Assembly: GCF_018324685.1 (NCBI RefSeq) | Contig: NZ_AP023354.1 | Location: 1,054,001-1,118,000 of the forward strand | DNA from: Actinocatenispora sera | GTDB lineage: Bacteria > Actinomycetota > Actinomycetes > Mycobacteriales > Micromonosporaceae | Length of the DNA stretch: 64,000 nt | Reading direction: 5' to 3' | In this document: positions 1-6,914 of the stretch, in pieces | Position numbering within the stretch: the first letter of the stretch is position 1 | Layout: each line of letters starts with the position of its first letter | Notes under the pieces: model-generated | Told to the model about the DNA's origin: nothing | The model's input: only the letters and a program-made list of their open reading frames with translations | Database searches by the model: none | Made by a program: the position numbers and the translations under genes

Positions 1-1
1 G

Positions 2-1018
2 CTCGGCGAGCCAACGATGATGCAGTGGTCGCCGGACAGCGGTACCCGTACCGTCCCGGCCCTCCGCGAAGCATTGCTCGACTACCGCCAGCTGTCCCCG
101 TTCCTGTCGACCGCCGACGACGAGCCTGTTGCGCTACCGGTGTTGAAGTCCAGCGTCGACGACGTCAGGACCGCCTACCAGGAGTCGCAGTTCGGGTACG
201 TCGTCAACCGCCTGCCGGCCGTGCTGTCCGACGCGCAGACCGCGGTACGCAGCTCGACCGGCGACGACCGCGACCACGCCCGCCAGGCGCTCGCCCTCAC
301 GTACCAGGCAGCTGCGACCCTATTGACGAAGCTCGGCGAGACCGACCTCGCGTGGATCTCCGCCGAACGCGGCTTCCATCTCGCCCAGGACGCCGGCAAC
401 CCCGTCGTACTCGGTTCCCTGTTCCGATCGCTCACGCATACGCTGCTCGCCACCGGCCGCTACGCCGACGCCGTCCGCCTGGTCGAAGACGCCGCCAACT
501 TCCTCGAACCCGGCCTCAACAAGGCGACCCCGACCTACCTGTCGGTGTACGGAACACTGTTCCTCACCGGATCCGTCGCCGCCTCCCGCAGCGACAACCG
601 AGCCGCCGCGCAGACCTTCCTCACCGAAGCAGACTCCGCAGCCCACCGCATCGGCCAGGACGCCAACCACCTGTGGACCGCCTTCGGCCCAACCAACGTC
701 GCCATTCACCGCGTGCAAGCCGCACTCGAACTCGGCGACGTACAGGTAGCGATCGACCTCGCCCCCGGCGTCGACACGTCCAGCCTCCCGGCCGAACGCC
801 GCGCACGGCACGCCATCGAGACCGCCCGCGCGTACAACGCGTGGAACCGCACCGACGACGCCATGACCGCGCTGCTCGACGCGGAGCAGTTCGCACCCGA
901 GCAGATCCGGTACCACGCCGCGAGCCGCAACCTCGTCCGCACGTGGGTACGCCGCAGCAGAGGCACGCCGAGCCACCAACTCACCGGCCTCGCCCGTCGG
1001 ATGCAGGTCGCCGAGTAG
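2..1018 (+). CDS. C-terminal part of an XRE/TPR-type transcriptional regulator (partial at left edge)
   Basis: The frame is open to the first base of the window, so the N-terminus is missing; the first internal ATG is at 17. What remains is an all-helical protein of about 335 residues with helical-hairpin segments resembling tetratricopeptide repeats (for example around residues 80-150 and 240-300). It resembles the C-terminal ligand/peptide-sensing half of actinomycete helix-turn-helix regulators; the helix-turn-helix itself would lie outside the window. It ends 19 bp before a Nudix gene on the same strand, so the two are probably co-transcribed. Regulator-Nudix neighbours are common in actinomycete integrative elements, which fits the att site at 5258. 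The regulatory role is inferred from fold and context, not from a visible DNA-binding motif. Confidence 0.6.
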   Translation, partial: LGEPTMMQWSPDSGTRTVPALREALLDYRQLSPFLSTADDEPVALPVLKSSVDDVRTAYQESQFGYVVNRLPAVLSDAQTAVRSSTGDDRDHARQALALTYQAAATLLTKLGETDLAWISAERGFHLAQDAGNPVVLGSLFRSLTHTLLATGRYADAVRLVEDAANFLEPGLNKATPTYLSVYGTLFLTGSVAASRSDNRAAAQTFLTEADSAAHRIGQDANHLWTAFGPTNVAIHRVQAALELGDVQVAIDLAPGVDTSSLPAERRARHAIETARAYNAWNRTDDAMTALLDAEQFAPEQIRYHAASRNLVRTWVRRSRGTPSHQLTGLARRMQVAE

Positions 1019-1037
1019 CCCGCATACCCTCGACCCT

Positions 1038-1508
1038 GTGACGACACCCGGACCGCACAACCCCACCCGCGCAGCGGCAGCAGCCGGAGCCCTCTTCACC
1101 GACGCCGAGGGCCGCATCATGATGGTGCGCGCCACCTACAAGGATTACTGGGACATCCCCGGCGGCTACGTCGAGCCCGGCGAGACCCCCTACGAAGCCT
1201 GCGTACGCGAAGTCGAAGAAGAACTCGGCATCCGCCCCACCATCGGCCGCCTCCTCGTCGCCGACTGGGCCCCCTCAGACCGCGACGGCGACAAAATCCT
1301 CTTCATCTTCAACGGCGGCCACCTCACCAACGAACAGCACGCCACTATCAAGTTCCAGGATGCGGAGATTGCTGAGTACCGATATGTCCATCTCGACCAG
1401 AACCGCGAGCTGACTCTTCCTCGGCTAGTCCTCAGGTTGGCTGCTGCGCAACAAGCAGTGACGTCAGGGGACACGAACTATCTCGAAAACGGCCACCCTC
1501 TTCAATAG
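1038..1508 (+). CDS. Nudix hydrolase
   Basis: A 156-aa protein with a complete Nudix box: GGYVEPGE followed by REVEEELGI (residues about 43-66), the metal-binding helix that hydrolyses nucleoside diphosphates linked to another moiety. The substrate cannot be read from the sequence. The GTG start at 1038 lies 19 bp after the preceding regulator gene, suggesting an operon. Codon use changes inside the gene: up to about position 1340 third positions are almost all G or C, while the last 50 codons use many A/T-ending codons (ATT, CTT, GAT, CAA), like the downstream module. This suggests a recombination joint within the gene. Family assignment is firm; partner and substrate are unknown. Confidence 0.85.
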   Translation: MTTPGPHNPTRAAAAAGALFTDAEGRIMMVRATYKDYWDIPGGYVEPGETPYEACVREVEEELGIRPTIGRLLVADWAPSDRDGDKILFIFNGGHLTNEQHATIKFQDAEIAEYRYVHLDQNRELTLPRLVLRLAAAQQAVTSGDTNYLENGHPLQ

Positions 1509-1578
1509 ATTACCGAGGTTTTCAATTGGTGAACTGCTCTACCGGCGGTTACGGAGAGGTCGGGACCATCCAGAGGAC

Positions 1579-1607
1579 TGGACTCTCCGCCGCGATCACG
1601 GTAAAGT
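1579..1607 (+). promoter_or_regulatory. Candidate promoter of the ImmA/IrrE-DUF4411 module
   Basis: TGGACT (1579-1584) and TAAAGT (1602-1607) are separated by 17 bp and resemble a sigma-70 type -35/-10 pair. They sit 41 bp before the GTG start at 1648, in the 139-bp gap after the Nudix gene. Each hexamer matches consensus only partly, so this is a candidate only. Confidence 0.3.
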
Positions 1608-1647
1608 AAGCAGCCAAGCACACAGGGCTAGCACATTGGAGGCGACT

Positions 1648-2808
1648 GTGGCTGTTCGTGTCAATGTCGCTCCCACGATGCTCCGTTGGGCTCGCCGTCG
1701 AGCTGGCCAGAGTACCCATAGTCTGTCGGGCAAATTCCCGAAACTACCAGACTGGGAGACTGGGCGCGCAGTTCCGACAATGCGACAACTTGAGGAATAC
1801 GCGCGTGCTACCCATGCTCCGCTGGGGTTCTTCTTCCTATCTGAACCACCAACGGAAGAGTTGCCGGTGCACGACTTTCGAACGTTCGATAGCCAGGCCG
1901 TTCACACACCGACTCCCGACCTTCTCGACACCATTTACCTTTCCGAGCAAAGGCAAGAATGGTACCGCCACTTCGCCATCAGGAACGGCGAGCCTCGGGT
2001 GGCGATCGTCGGTAGTTTGTCAGTACGCAACAGGATCACCGAGGCGGCAGCGTATCTGCGCGATGCTCTCCATTTCGATCTTAGCAGTCGAACTGGCTAT
2101 TCAAACTGGAATAAGGCCCTGAGTGGCCTGGTAGCAAATGCTGAAGATGTCGGCATCTTGGTTATGATCAGCGGTATCGTCGGTTCAAATACCCATCGCA
2201 AGCTCGATCCGCGCGAGTTTCGCGGCTTCTCACTGGTTGACCGAGTCGCTCCGGTAATCTTTATCAACGGCGTGGACACGAAAGCCGCTCAGATATTCAC
2301 TCTCGCACACGAAATTGCCCATGTTTCCCTCGGCGAATCGGCGCTGTCCAAGCCGGATCTCTCACAGACGAACGTGACTGACCGAACTGAGCGTTGGTGC
2401 AATTCGGTTGCGGCAGAACTCCTCGTGCCCCTGGAGTCGATTCGTGACGAGTATGAGCCTCGGAACCGACTTACCGAAGAATTAAACAGGCTTGCTCGGT
2501 ACTACAAGGTGAGCACTCTGGTTATTCTTAGGCGCATATTCGATGCTGATCTCATTTCGCACGACAACTTTGAAACGTCCTTTAGTGCGGAATTACGCCG
2601 CGTTATGGCACTACTCGCAAAGAAGAAATCAACAGACGGCGGCGACTACTACAACACCCAGCCCGTCCGCCTTAGTAAGCGCTTTGCTCGTGCTCTAATT
2701 TCCGACACCTTGGAAGGAGGAACACTCTACGGAGAAGCCTTCCGCCTCCTCGGGTCGAAGAAGCTTTCAGTCTTCGAGGAGCTGGGTCAGAGACTCGGAG
2801 TCGCCTGA
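1648..2808 (+). CDS. ImmA/IrrE family metallo-endopeptidase with degenerate XRE-type N-terminus
   Basis: A 386-aa protein. The first ~75 residues resemble the XRE-type helix-turn-helix that precedes COG2856 proteases (WARRRAGQS... PDWETG..PTMRQLEEYARA). The protease core carries the zinc motif HEIAH at about residues 221-225 and a downstream Glu in WCNSVAAELLVP. Family members cleave repressors or antitoxins; the target here is probably a partner regulator or the DUF4411 product (inference). GTG 1648 is chosen because GGAGG lies at 1638-1642, 5 nt upstream; the TTG at 1636 has no such site. The stop overlaps the next start by one base (TGATG), so translation is coupled. Base composition is less GC-rich than the surroundings, pointing to horizontal acquisition. 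Confidence 0.85.
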   Translation: MAVRVNVAPTMLRWARRRAGQSTHSLSGKFPKLPDWETGRAVPTMRQLEEYARATHAPLGFFFLSEPPTEELPVHDFRTFDSQAVHTPTPDLLDTIYLSEQRQEWYRHFAIRNGEPRVAIVGSLSVRNRITEAAAYLRDALHFDLSSRTGYSNWNKALSGLVANAEDVGILVMISGIVGSNTHRKLDPREFRGFSLVDRVAPVIFINGVDTKAAQIFTLAHEIAHVSLGESALSKPDLSQTNVTDRTERWCNSVAAELLVPLESIRDEYEPRNRLTEELNRLARYYKVSTLVILRRIFDADLISHDNFETSFSAELRRVMALLAKKKSTDGGDYYNTQPVRLSKRFARALISDTLEGGTLYGEAFRLLGSKKLSVFEELGQRLGVA

Positions 2809-3227
2809 TGTACCTGATTGACACAAACGTGTTGATCGATGCCAAAAACAGACACTACGCCTTTGACATCGTTCCGGCATTTTGGGACTGGCTCAAGCAA
2901 GGACACAAAGCAGGCAAGGTTTTTACAGTCGAGAAAGTGGCCGAAGAGATCTTAGGCACGGCCGACGAGCTAGCCGCCTGGCTACGCAAATTGCCTCCCG
3001 CCTTCCGCCTCACCCCTCACCCCAAGGACACGGCCTCTCTAACGGCATTAAGCAAATGGGCGAGCTCCGGTCACTACACCTCGGCCGCCGTCTCCACTTT
3101 CCTTAGTAGTGCTGACTACTTTCTTGTCGCGCAGGCGTGCTCGCACCATTGCGTTGTTGTCACCCACGAAACGGCCGACCCGGCATCAAAGCGCCGAGTG
3201 AAGATCCCAGATGCCTGCGCCGCGCTA

Positions 3228-4116
3228 AAGGTTGTCCCGTAATCGTTGGTCCGCTCGGTCGTTGACCTTGGTGTGGAGCAGACGATCAGGTCCGATCAGC
3301 CGCAGTGGATCCCGGTGTTCACCGGCCTGTCAGCCCGGCAGTTCGGCAAGCTGGTGGCCATCGTGGCTGGTCGCGGCGGACAGCAGACCGGCGCTGGCCG
3401 CCGGTGGGGGCTCCCGCTGGCCGACCGGGTGCTGTTGGTGGCCACCTACTACCGCACCAACCTGACCCTGCGGCAGATCGCGCCGCTGTTCGGAGTATCG
3501 AAGTCGGCCGCCGGGCGCATCGTCGATCACCTGGCCCCACACCTGGTACTGGAGCCCCAGAGCCGCCGGCACCGACCCGACACGGTCCTGATCGTGGACG
3601 GCACGCTGGCGCCCACCCACGACCGGAACATGTCGGCCCGGTCGAAGAACTACCGGTACTCCACCAACCTGCAAGTGGCCATCGACGCCAACACCCGCCT
3701 GACCGTCGCGGTCGGAGATCCGTTGCCCGGCAACCGCAACGACTGCCGCGCCTACACCGACTCCGGCGTCGACCAACAGTGCGCCGGCGCGGCGGTAATG
3801 GCCGACGGCGGCTACCAGGGCAACCCGGAGGTAATCATGCCCTACCGCAAGCCGCGCGAGGGTGAACCGCCGCTGCCGCAGTGGAAACAGGACCTCAACA
3901 CCGTCCACCGCCGTATCCGCGCCCGCGTCGAGCACTGCTTCGCCCACATGAAGTCCTGGAAGATCCTCCGCGACTGCCGCCGCAAACAACGAGGCGTCTG
4001 GTACGCCGCCGCCGGTATCGCGTTGATGCGCAACCTGACCATGGTCGTATGACCGGCCCGACGCGGCCGTGAAGTCCTTCCGCGTCAACCCATCAAGATC
4101 ATTACGGGACAACCTT
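3228..4116 (+). mobile_element. IS5-family (IS427-type) insertion sequence
   Basis: An 889-bp element bounded by perfect 16-bp terminal inverted repeats, AAGGTTGTCCCGTAAT at 3228-3243 and its complement at 4101-4116. It is flanked by a TA dinucleotide on both sides (3226-3227 and 4117-4118), the target duplication known for the IS427 subgroup. It carries one transposase and no passenger gene. Excision in silico, keeping one TA, restores the DUF4411 reading frame, which confirms both boundaries. Confidence 0.92.
3246..4052 (+). CDS. IS5-family DDE transposase (DDE_Tnp_4 type)
   Basis: A 268-aa transposase filling the IS at 3228-4116. A helix-turn-helix (LRQIAPLFGVSKSAAGRIVDHL, about residues 76-98) precedes the catalytic core. 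The core has Asp in VDGTLAP, Asp in ADGGYQG and Glu in RARVEHCFAHMKSW, the DDE triad of this family. The frame is single and unbroken, so no programmed frameshift is needed. The start is either TTG 3246, just inside the left inverted repeat, or GTG 3273; neither has a strong ribosome site. It is probably intact and active in principle. Confidence 0.9.
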   Translation: MVRSVVDLGVEQTIRSDQPQWIPVFTGLSARQFGKLVAIVAGRGGQQTGAGRRWGLPLADRVLLVATYYRTNLTLRQIAPLFGVSKSAAGRIVDHLAPHLVLEPQSRRHRPDTVLIVDGTLAPTHDRNMSARSKNYRYSTNLQVAIDANTRLTVAVGDPLPGNRNDCRAYTDSGVDQQCAGAAVMADGGYQGNPEVIMPYRKPREGEPPLPQWKQDLNTVHRRIRARVEHCFAHMKSWKILRDCRRKQRGVWYAAAGIALMRNLTMVV

Positions 4117-4202
4117 TAGGCGTGGAATGCACCACGCCTTTTATGATGCTGAGGCGCGAGCAAGCACGTTTCACACTCCCGTGACCCGTTTCCTTCCTGA
4201 CT

Positions 4203-4244
4203 GTGATCAGTCGGTTGTGATCAGTCGGTTGTGATCAGTCGGTG
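4203..4244. repeat. Three tandem 14-bp units, each with a TGATCA palindrome
   Basis: GTGATCAGTCGGTT is repeated at 4203-4216 and 4217-4230, and with one change at 4231-4244. Each copy centres a TGATCA palindrome, so three palindromes are phased 14 bp apart. The array begins 18 bp after the restored DUF4411 stop codon. Confidence 0.8.
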
Positions 4245-4576
4245 TGTTGCCGATTTGTTCTCTACATGATCAAGGCGCCGCGCGGGCGCGGCGCGGCGCC
4301 GGCCCGGCGGCGGTAAGGCCCGGCCCCTTCGGCTGCCGCCTCTGGGGCCGGAGCGCCGCCGCCGAACCGGCGCCATTCGACTCCCACGGCCAGGACTACG
4401 AGGCCGTTTCGGGGTTGCGGCCCACGATCGCCCTGCTCGGTCACCGTGAACCGCGGTAACGGGCGATCGACGCCAAGGCGGCCCAACACCGGGGCCGCCT
4501 TGCCACCGGCACCGACGCTCACCGTCCGTTGGTCTGGCACTGCCCATCATTGACCGTCGGAAGCGTGCGGCGCAGC
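4245..4576. other. Gene-poor spacer with GC-rich hairpins
   Basis: No convincing gene is seen here. Short frames on both strands (for example minus 4262-4540) lack a recognisable domain or ribosome site. The spacer contains a 10-bp inverted repeat GGCGCCGCGC (4274-4283) with its complement at 4291-4300, and a 7-bp one at 4321-4327/4344-4350. Either could act as a terminator between the DUF4411 gene and the next gene. Confidence 0.4.
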
Positions 4577-5137
4577 ATGAGGGCCGTGCCAGACACCGAC
4601 CTACTCACCACAGCACGTCGCCGGTACCCCACCGGCGACCAGGTGCAAGGACGCATCAGCGACAAGCCATGGGGCGACGGACGCACCGGCGTCATCGTCG
4701 ACCTGGGCACCCGGCCACCCTTCGGATTCATCGACGCACTCCACCTGCCCTACCAGGCCCAGCAGTGGCCCGCCATCGGACGTGAAGCGCCGTTCGAGGT
4801 GCTGCAACACCGGCCCGGACAGGTCCGTCTCTACCCGCTCGACCCCGACATGCGCTCGCACCGCCCGACCCTCTGCCGCCTGACCAGCGAAGCATGGGAG
4901 GAACTCTGCGCTCGACACCCAGTGGGCTCCACTGTCACGGCGACCGTCACCTCCGTCTACCCGAGCAACCGCGAGTACGTGACAGAGTTCGACGGCCATC
5001 ATGCCGTGCTGGAGTACGACGAGCCGGCGCCCACCGTCGGCGCCGTCGGTCGATACCGAGTGGTCCGCCTACTCCACGCAACACAACGCATCCGACTAGC
5101 GGCGACTACCCAGGACGCGAACAGCCGGCAAGCCTGA
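4577..5137 (+). CDS. S1-like (OB-fold) domain protein, hypothetical
   Basis: A 186-aa soluble protein with two segments resembling S1/OB-fold strands: GDQVQGRISDKPWGDGRTGV followed by IVDLGTRPPFGFID (about residues 15-55), and GSTVTATVTSVYPS followed later by a V-G-RYRVVRLL stretch (about 115-170). Such folds often bind RNA. ATG 4577 is preferred over the upstream ATG at 4529, because the conserved part starts just after it. It is the last gene before the tRNA-Gly attachment site, so it belongs to the right end of the integrated element. Function is not known; the S1 resemblance is by eye and moderate. Confidence 0.6.
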   Translation: MRAVPDTDLLTTARRRYPTGDQVQGRISDKPWGDGRTGVIVDLGTRPPFGFIDALHLPYQAQQWPAIGREAPFEVLQHRPGQVRLYPLDPDMRSHRPTLCRLTSEAWEELCARHPVGSTVTATVTSVYPSNREYVTEFDGHHAVLEYDEPAPTVGAVGRYRVVRLLHATQRIRLAATTQDANSRQA

Positions 5138-5257
5138 CCGGCAGGCCGCCGCCGTGCCATTGGCGTGCCATTCGGGGTGGCCAACGAGGGTTAGTCCAGG
5201 CCGGTGGCGGCCAGATAGACGCGCTGGTCAGGGCGTTGAACGTTGATCGTGGTGCGG

Positions 5258-5301
5258 TTCCCAAGCTGACAGTGCGGGTTCGATTCCCGTCACCCGCTCC
5301 A
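5258..5301 (+). other. attR-like site: 3' fragment of tRNA-Gly(CCC)
   Basis: The 44 bp from the anticodon loop to CCA match the 3' half of an actinobacterial tRNA-Gly with CCC anticodon: TTCCCAA loop, anticodon stem GCTGAC, T-arm GCGGG-TTCGATT-CCCGT, and acceptor strand CACCCGC followed by T and CCA. Nothing upstream supplies the D-arm or the GCGGGTG 5' acceptor strand, so no tRNA can form. This is the usual scar of site-specific integration into a tRNA 3' end. The element lies to the left, and the complete tRNA should be at its far end outside the window. Confidence 0.8.
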
Positions 5302-5309
5302 CAGTTCCC

Positions 5310-5340
5310 GTCCAGGTCAGAGCACCTCTCCGACCTGGAC
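5310..5340. terminator. Hairpin after the tRNA fragment
   Basis: GTCCAGGTC (5310-5318) pairs with GACCTGGAC (5332-5340). AGAG and CTCT extend the stem across a two-base bulge to a CAC loop. It sits 8 bp past the tRNA 3' end and is probably the native terminator of the original tRNA-Gly gene, now separated from it by the integrated element. No T-run follows. Confidence 0.65.
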
Positions 5341-5450
5341 GGTTGATCTTCATACCGGGTTCTTGCGTCGGCCATGCCCGTTACGTGCCCGGTCCCGACC
5401 CGTGCGCGACCTGCTTGTCCAGACCCTCAGCGATCACACGGTCCCGTTGC

Positions 5451-6831
5451 GGGTCTGTCAAACGTTCGGTGTATCTCAGGGTTGGGTGGGTTACTTCTTG
5501 CCGGCGGCCAGACGGCCGTCGAAGGCGATGTCGAACGCGTTGAGTGCGGGCTTCCACCGCATCATCCAGCGTTTGCGTCCGATGCCGGTCGGGTCCAGGC
5601 TCATCACCGCCATGTAGACACACTTGAGCGCGGCCTGTTCGTTGGGGAAGTGCCCGCGGGCCCGCACAGCGCGACGGATCCGGGCGTTGACCGACTCGAT
5701 CGCGTTGGTCGAGCAGACCACCCGCCGGATCTCCGGGTCGAACGCCAGGAACGGCACGAACTCGGCCCAGGCGCGTTCCCAGAGCCGGACGATGGCCGGG
5801 TATCGGGTGCCCCACGCCTCGGTGAACTCGGCGAACCGCTCGGCCGCGGCGGCCTCGGTGGGCGCGGTGTAGACCGGCCGTAGCGCCTTGGCGATAGCGT
5901 CGAAGTGCTGCCGGCCGGCGTAACGGAAACTGTTGCGCAGCAGGTGCACCACGCAGGTCTGCGTCACCGTGGCTGGCCACACACTGGCGATCGCTTCCGG
6001 TAGCCCGGACAGCCCGTCGCAGACCATCATCAACACATCGGCCACGCCCCGGTTCTTCAGCTCAGTGAGCACATGCAGCCAGTACTTGGCGCCTTCACCG
6101 CCGTCACCGGCCCACAGCCCGAGGATGTCACGGTTGCCCTCGCAGGTGACCGCCAGCGCCACATAGATCGGCCGGTTCGCAACCTGACCATCACGGATCT
6201 TGACGTGGATAGCGTCGATGAACACCACCGGATACACTGCATCCAGCGGCCGGTTCTGCCACTCGACCATGCCCTCGATCACCTTGTCGGTGATCGTGGA
6301 GATCGTCTGGCGTGACACCTGCGCCCCATACACCTCAGCCAGATGGGCCTGGACCTCGCCGGTAGTCAATCCCTTGGCCGCCAGAGAGATCACCATCTCA
6401 TCGACCCCGGACAGCCGCTTCTGTCGCTTCGCCACGATCCTCGGCTCGAAACTGCCATTGCGGTCCCGAGGAACATCCAGCTCGACCGGACCGACCTCGG
6501 TGAGCACGGTCTTGCTGCGGACGCCGTTGCGGGAGTTGCCGCTACCTCGACCAGCCGGATCGTGAGCCTGGTAGCCCAGATGGTCGGTAATCTCGCCCTC
6601 CAACGCCGACTCCAGCACCCGCTTGGTCAGCGCCGCCAGCAGCCCGCCCTCCCCGGTCAGCTGCAGCCCACCGGCCTTGGCCCGATCGACCAGCTGATCA
6701 ATCAGCTGCTCATCCAGCCCGCCCAGGCCAGCCGCCCGTGTCGGATCGTCGGTGTTGTCCATACCAGACATCATCTCGGTCATCGATGTCACTTCCATGA
6801 TCGGGAGTTACACCGAACGTCTTACAGTCCC
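5451..6831 (-). mobile_element. IS256-family insertion sequence
   Basis: A 1381-bp element with imperfect 27-bp terminal inverted repeats. The left end reads GGGTCTGTCAAACGTTCGGT at 5451-5470, and the right end, read inward, GGGACTGTAAGACGTTCGGT; four positions differ over 27. It is flanked by an 8-bp direct repeat CCCGTTGC at 5443-5450 and 6832-6839, the duplication length known for IS256. It contains one transposase on the minus strand and inserted in the spacer between the tRNA scar and the SARP regulator gene, breaking no visible gene. Confidence 0.9.
5491..6798 (-). CDS. IS256-family (Mutator type) transposase
   Basis: A 435-aa transposase with the family features in order: an N-terminal helical region, a DHLGY motif and SRNGVRSKTV, then the DDE core. 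The core has Asp in VFIDAIHVK (about residue 197), Asp in VCDGLSGLPEAI (about 265) and Glu in TNAIESVNARIRR (about 366). The characteristic C-x2-H element (TCVVHLLRNSFRY) lies between the second Asp and the Glu. Length is normal for IS256 and the frame is intact. ATG 6798 is inside the right terminal repeat region; MTEMM at 6783 is an alternative start. Confidence 0.93.
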   Translation of the reverse strand: MEVTSMTEMMSGMDNTDDPTRAAGLGGLDEQLIDQLVDRAKAGGLQLTGEGGLLAALTKRVLESALEGEITDHLGYQAHDPAGRGSGNSRNGVRSKTVLTEVGPVELDVPRDRNGSFEPRIVAKRQKRLSGVDEMVISLAAKGLTTGEVQAHLAEVYGAQVSRQTISTITDKVIEGMVEWQNRPLDAVYPVVFIDAIHVKIRDGQVANRPIYVALAVTCEGNRDILGLWAGDGGEGAKYWLHVLTELKNRGVADVLMMVCDGLSGLPEAIASVWPATVTQTCVVHLLRNSFRYAGRQHFDAIAKALRPVYTAPTEAAAAERFAEFTEAWGTRYPAIVRLWERAWAEFVPFLAFDPEIRRVVCSTNAIESVNARIRRAVRARGHFPNEQAALKCVYMAVMSLDPTGIGRKRWMMRWKPALNAFDIAFDGRLAAGKK

Positions 6832-6914
6832 CCCGTTGCTGGTAACGCATCGAGGAGTGCCTCCTGCGCGCCATCAGGTGGGCCAGGGTCGCGCGGTTGT
6901 CGGTACCCAGCGTG

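Larger units (their letters stand above)
2808..4184 (+). pseudogene. DUF4411 PIN-like protein gene, interrupted by an IS element
   Basis: The 5' part (2808-3227, 140 codons) starts MYLIDTNVLID, a PIN-domain-like opening with acidic residues; further acidic residues follow (SADYFLVAQA, and D/E near HETADP). This is typical of DUF4411, a putative ribonuclease toxin-like family. At 3227 an IS inserts with a TA duplication, so the reading frame now ends at 3242 in IS sequence (tail ALKVVP). Joining 3227 directly to 4119 continues the frame as LGVECTTPFMMLRREQARF to a TGA at 4182-4184. This matches the usual DUF4411 C-terminus and gives 161 residues. The gene is translationally coupled to the ImmA/IrrE protease and forms a toxin-antitoxin-like or defence pair with it (inference). 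The truncated 144-aa product may or may not keep activity. Confidence 0.85.

Noticed and set aside
4262-4540. 92-codon minus-strand frame between the DUF4411 gene and the S1-like gene
   Set aside because: No ribosome site, domain or conservation signal; it overlaps GC-rich hairpins.
5215-5301. Complete tRNA-Gly gene
   Set aside because: Only the 3' half is present. No D-arm or matching 5' acceptor strand lies upstream of 5258, so it is scored as an att fragment.
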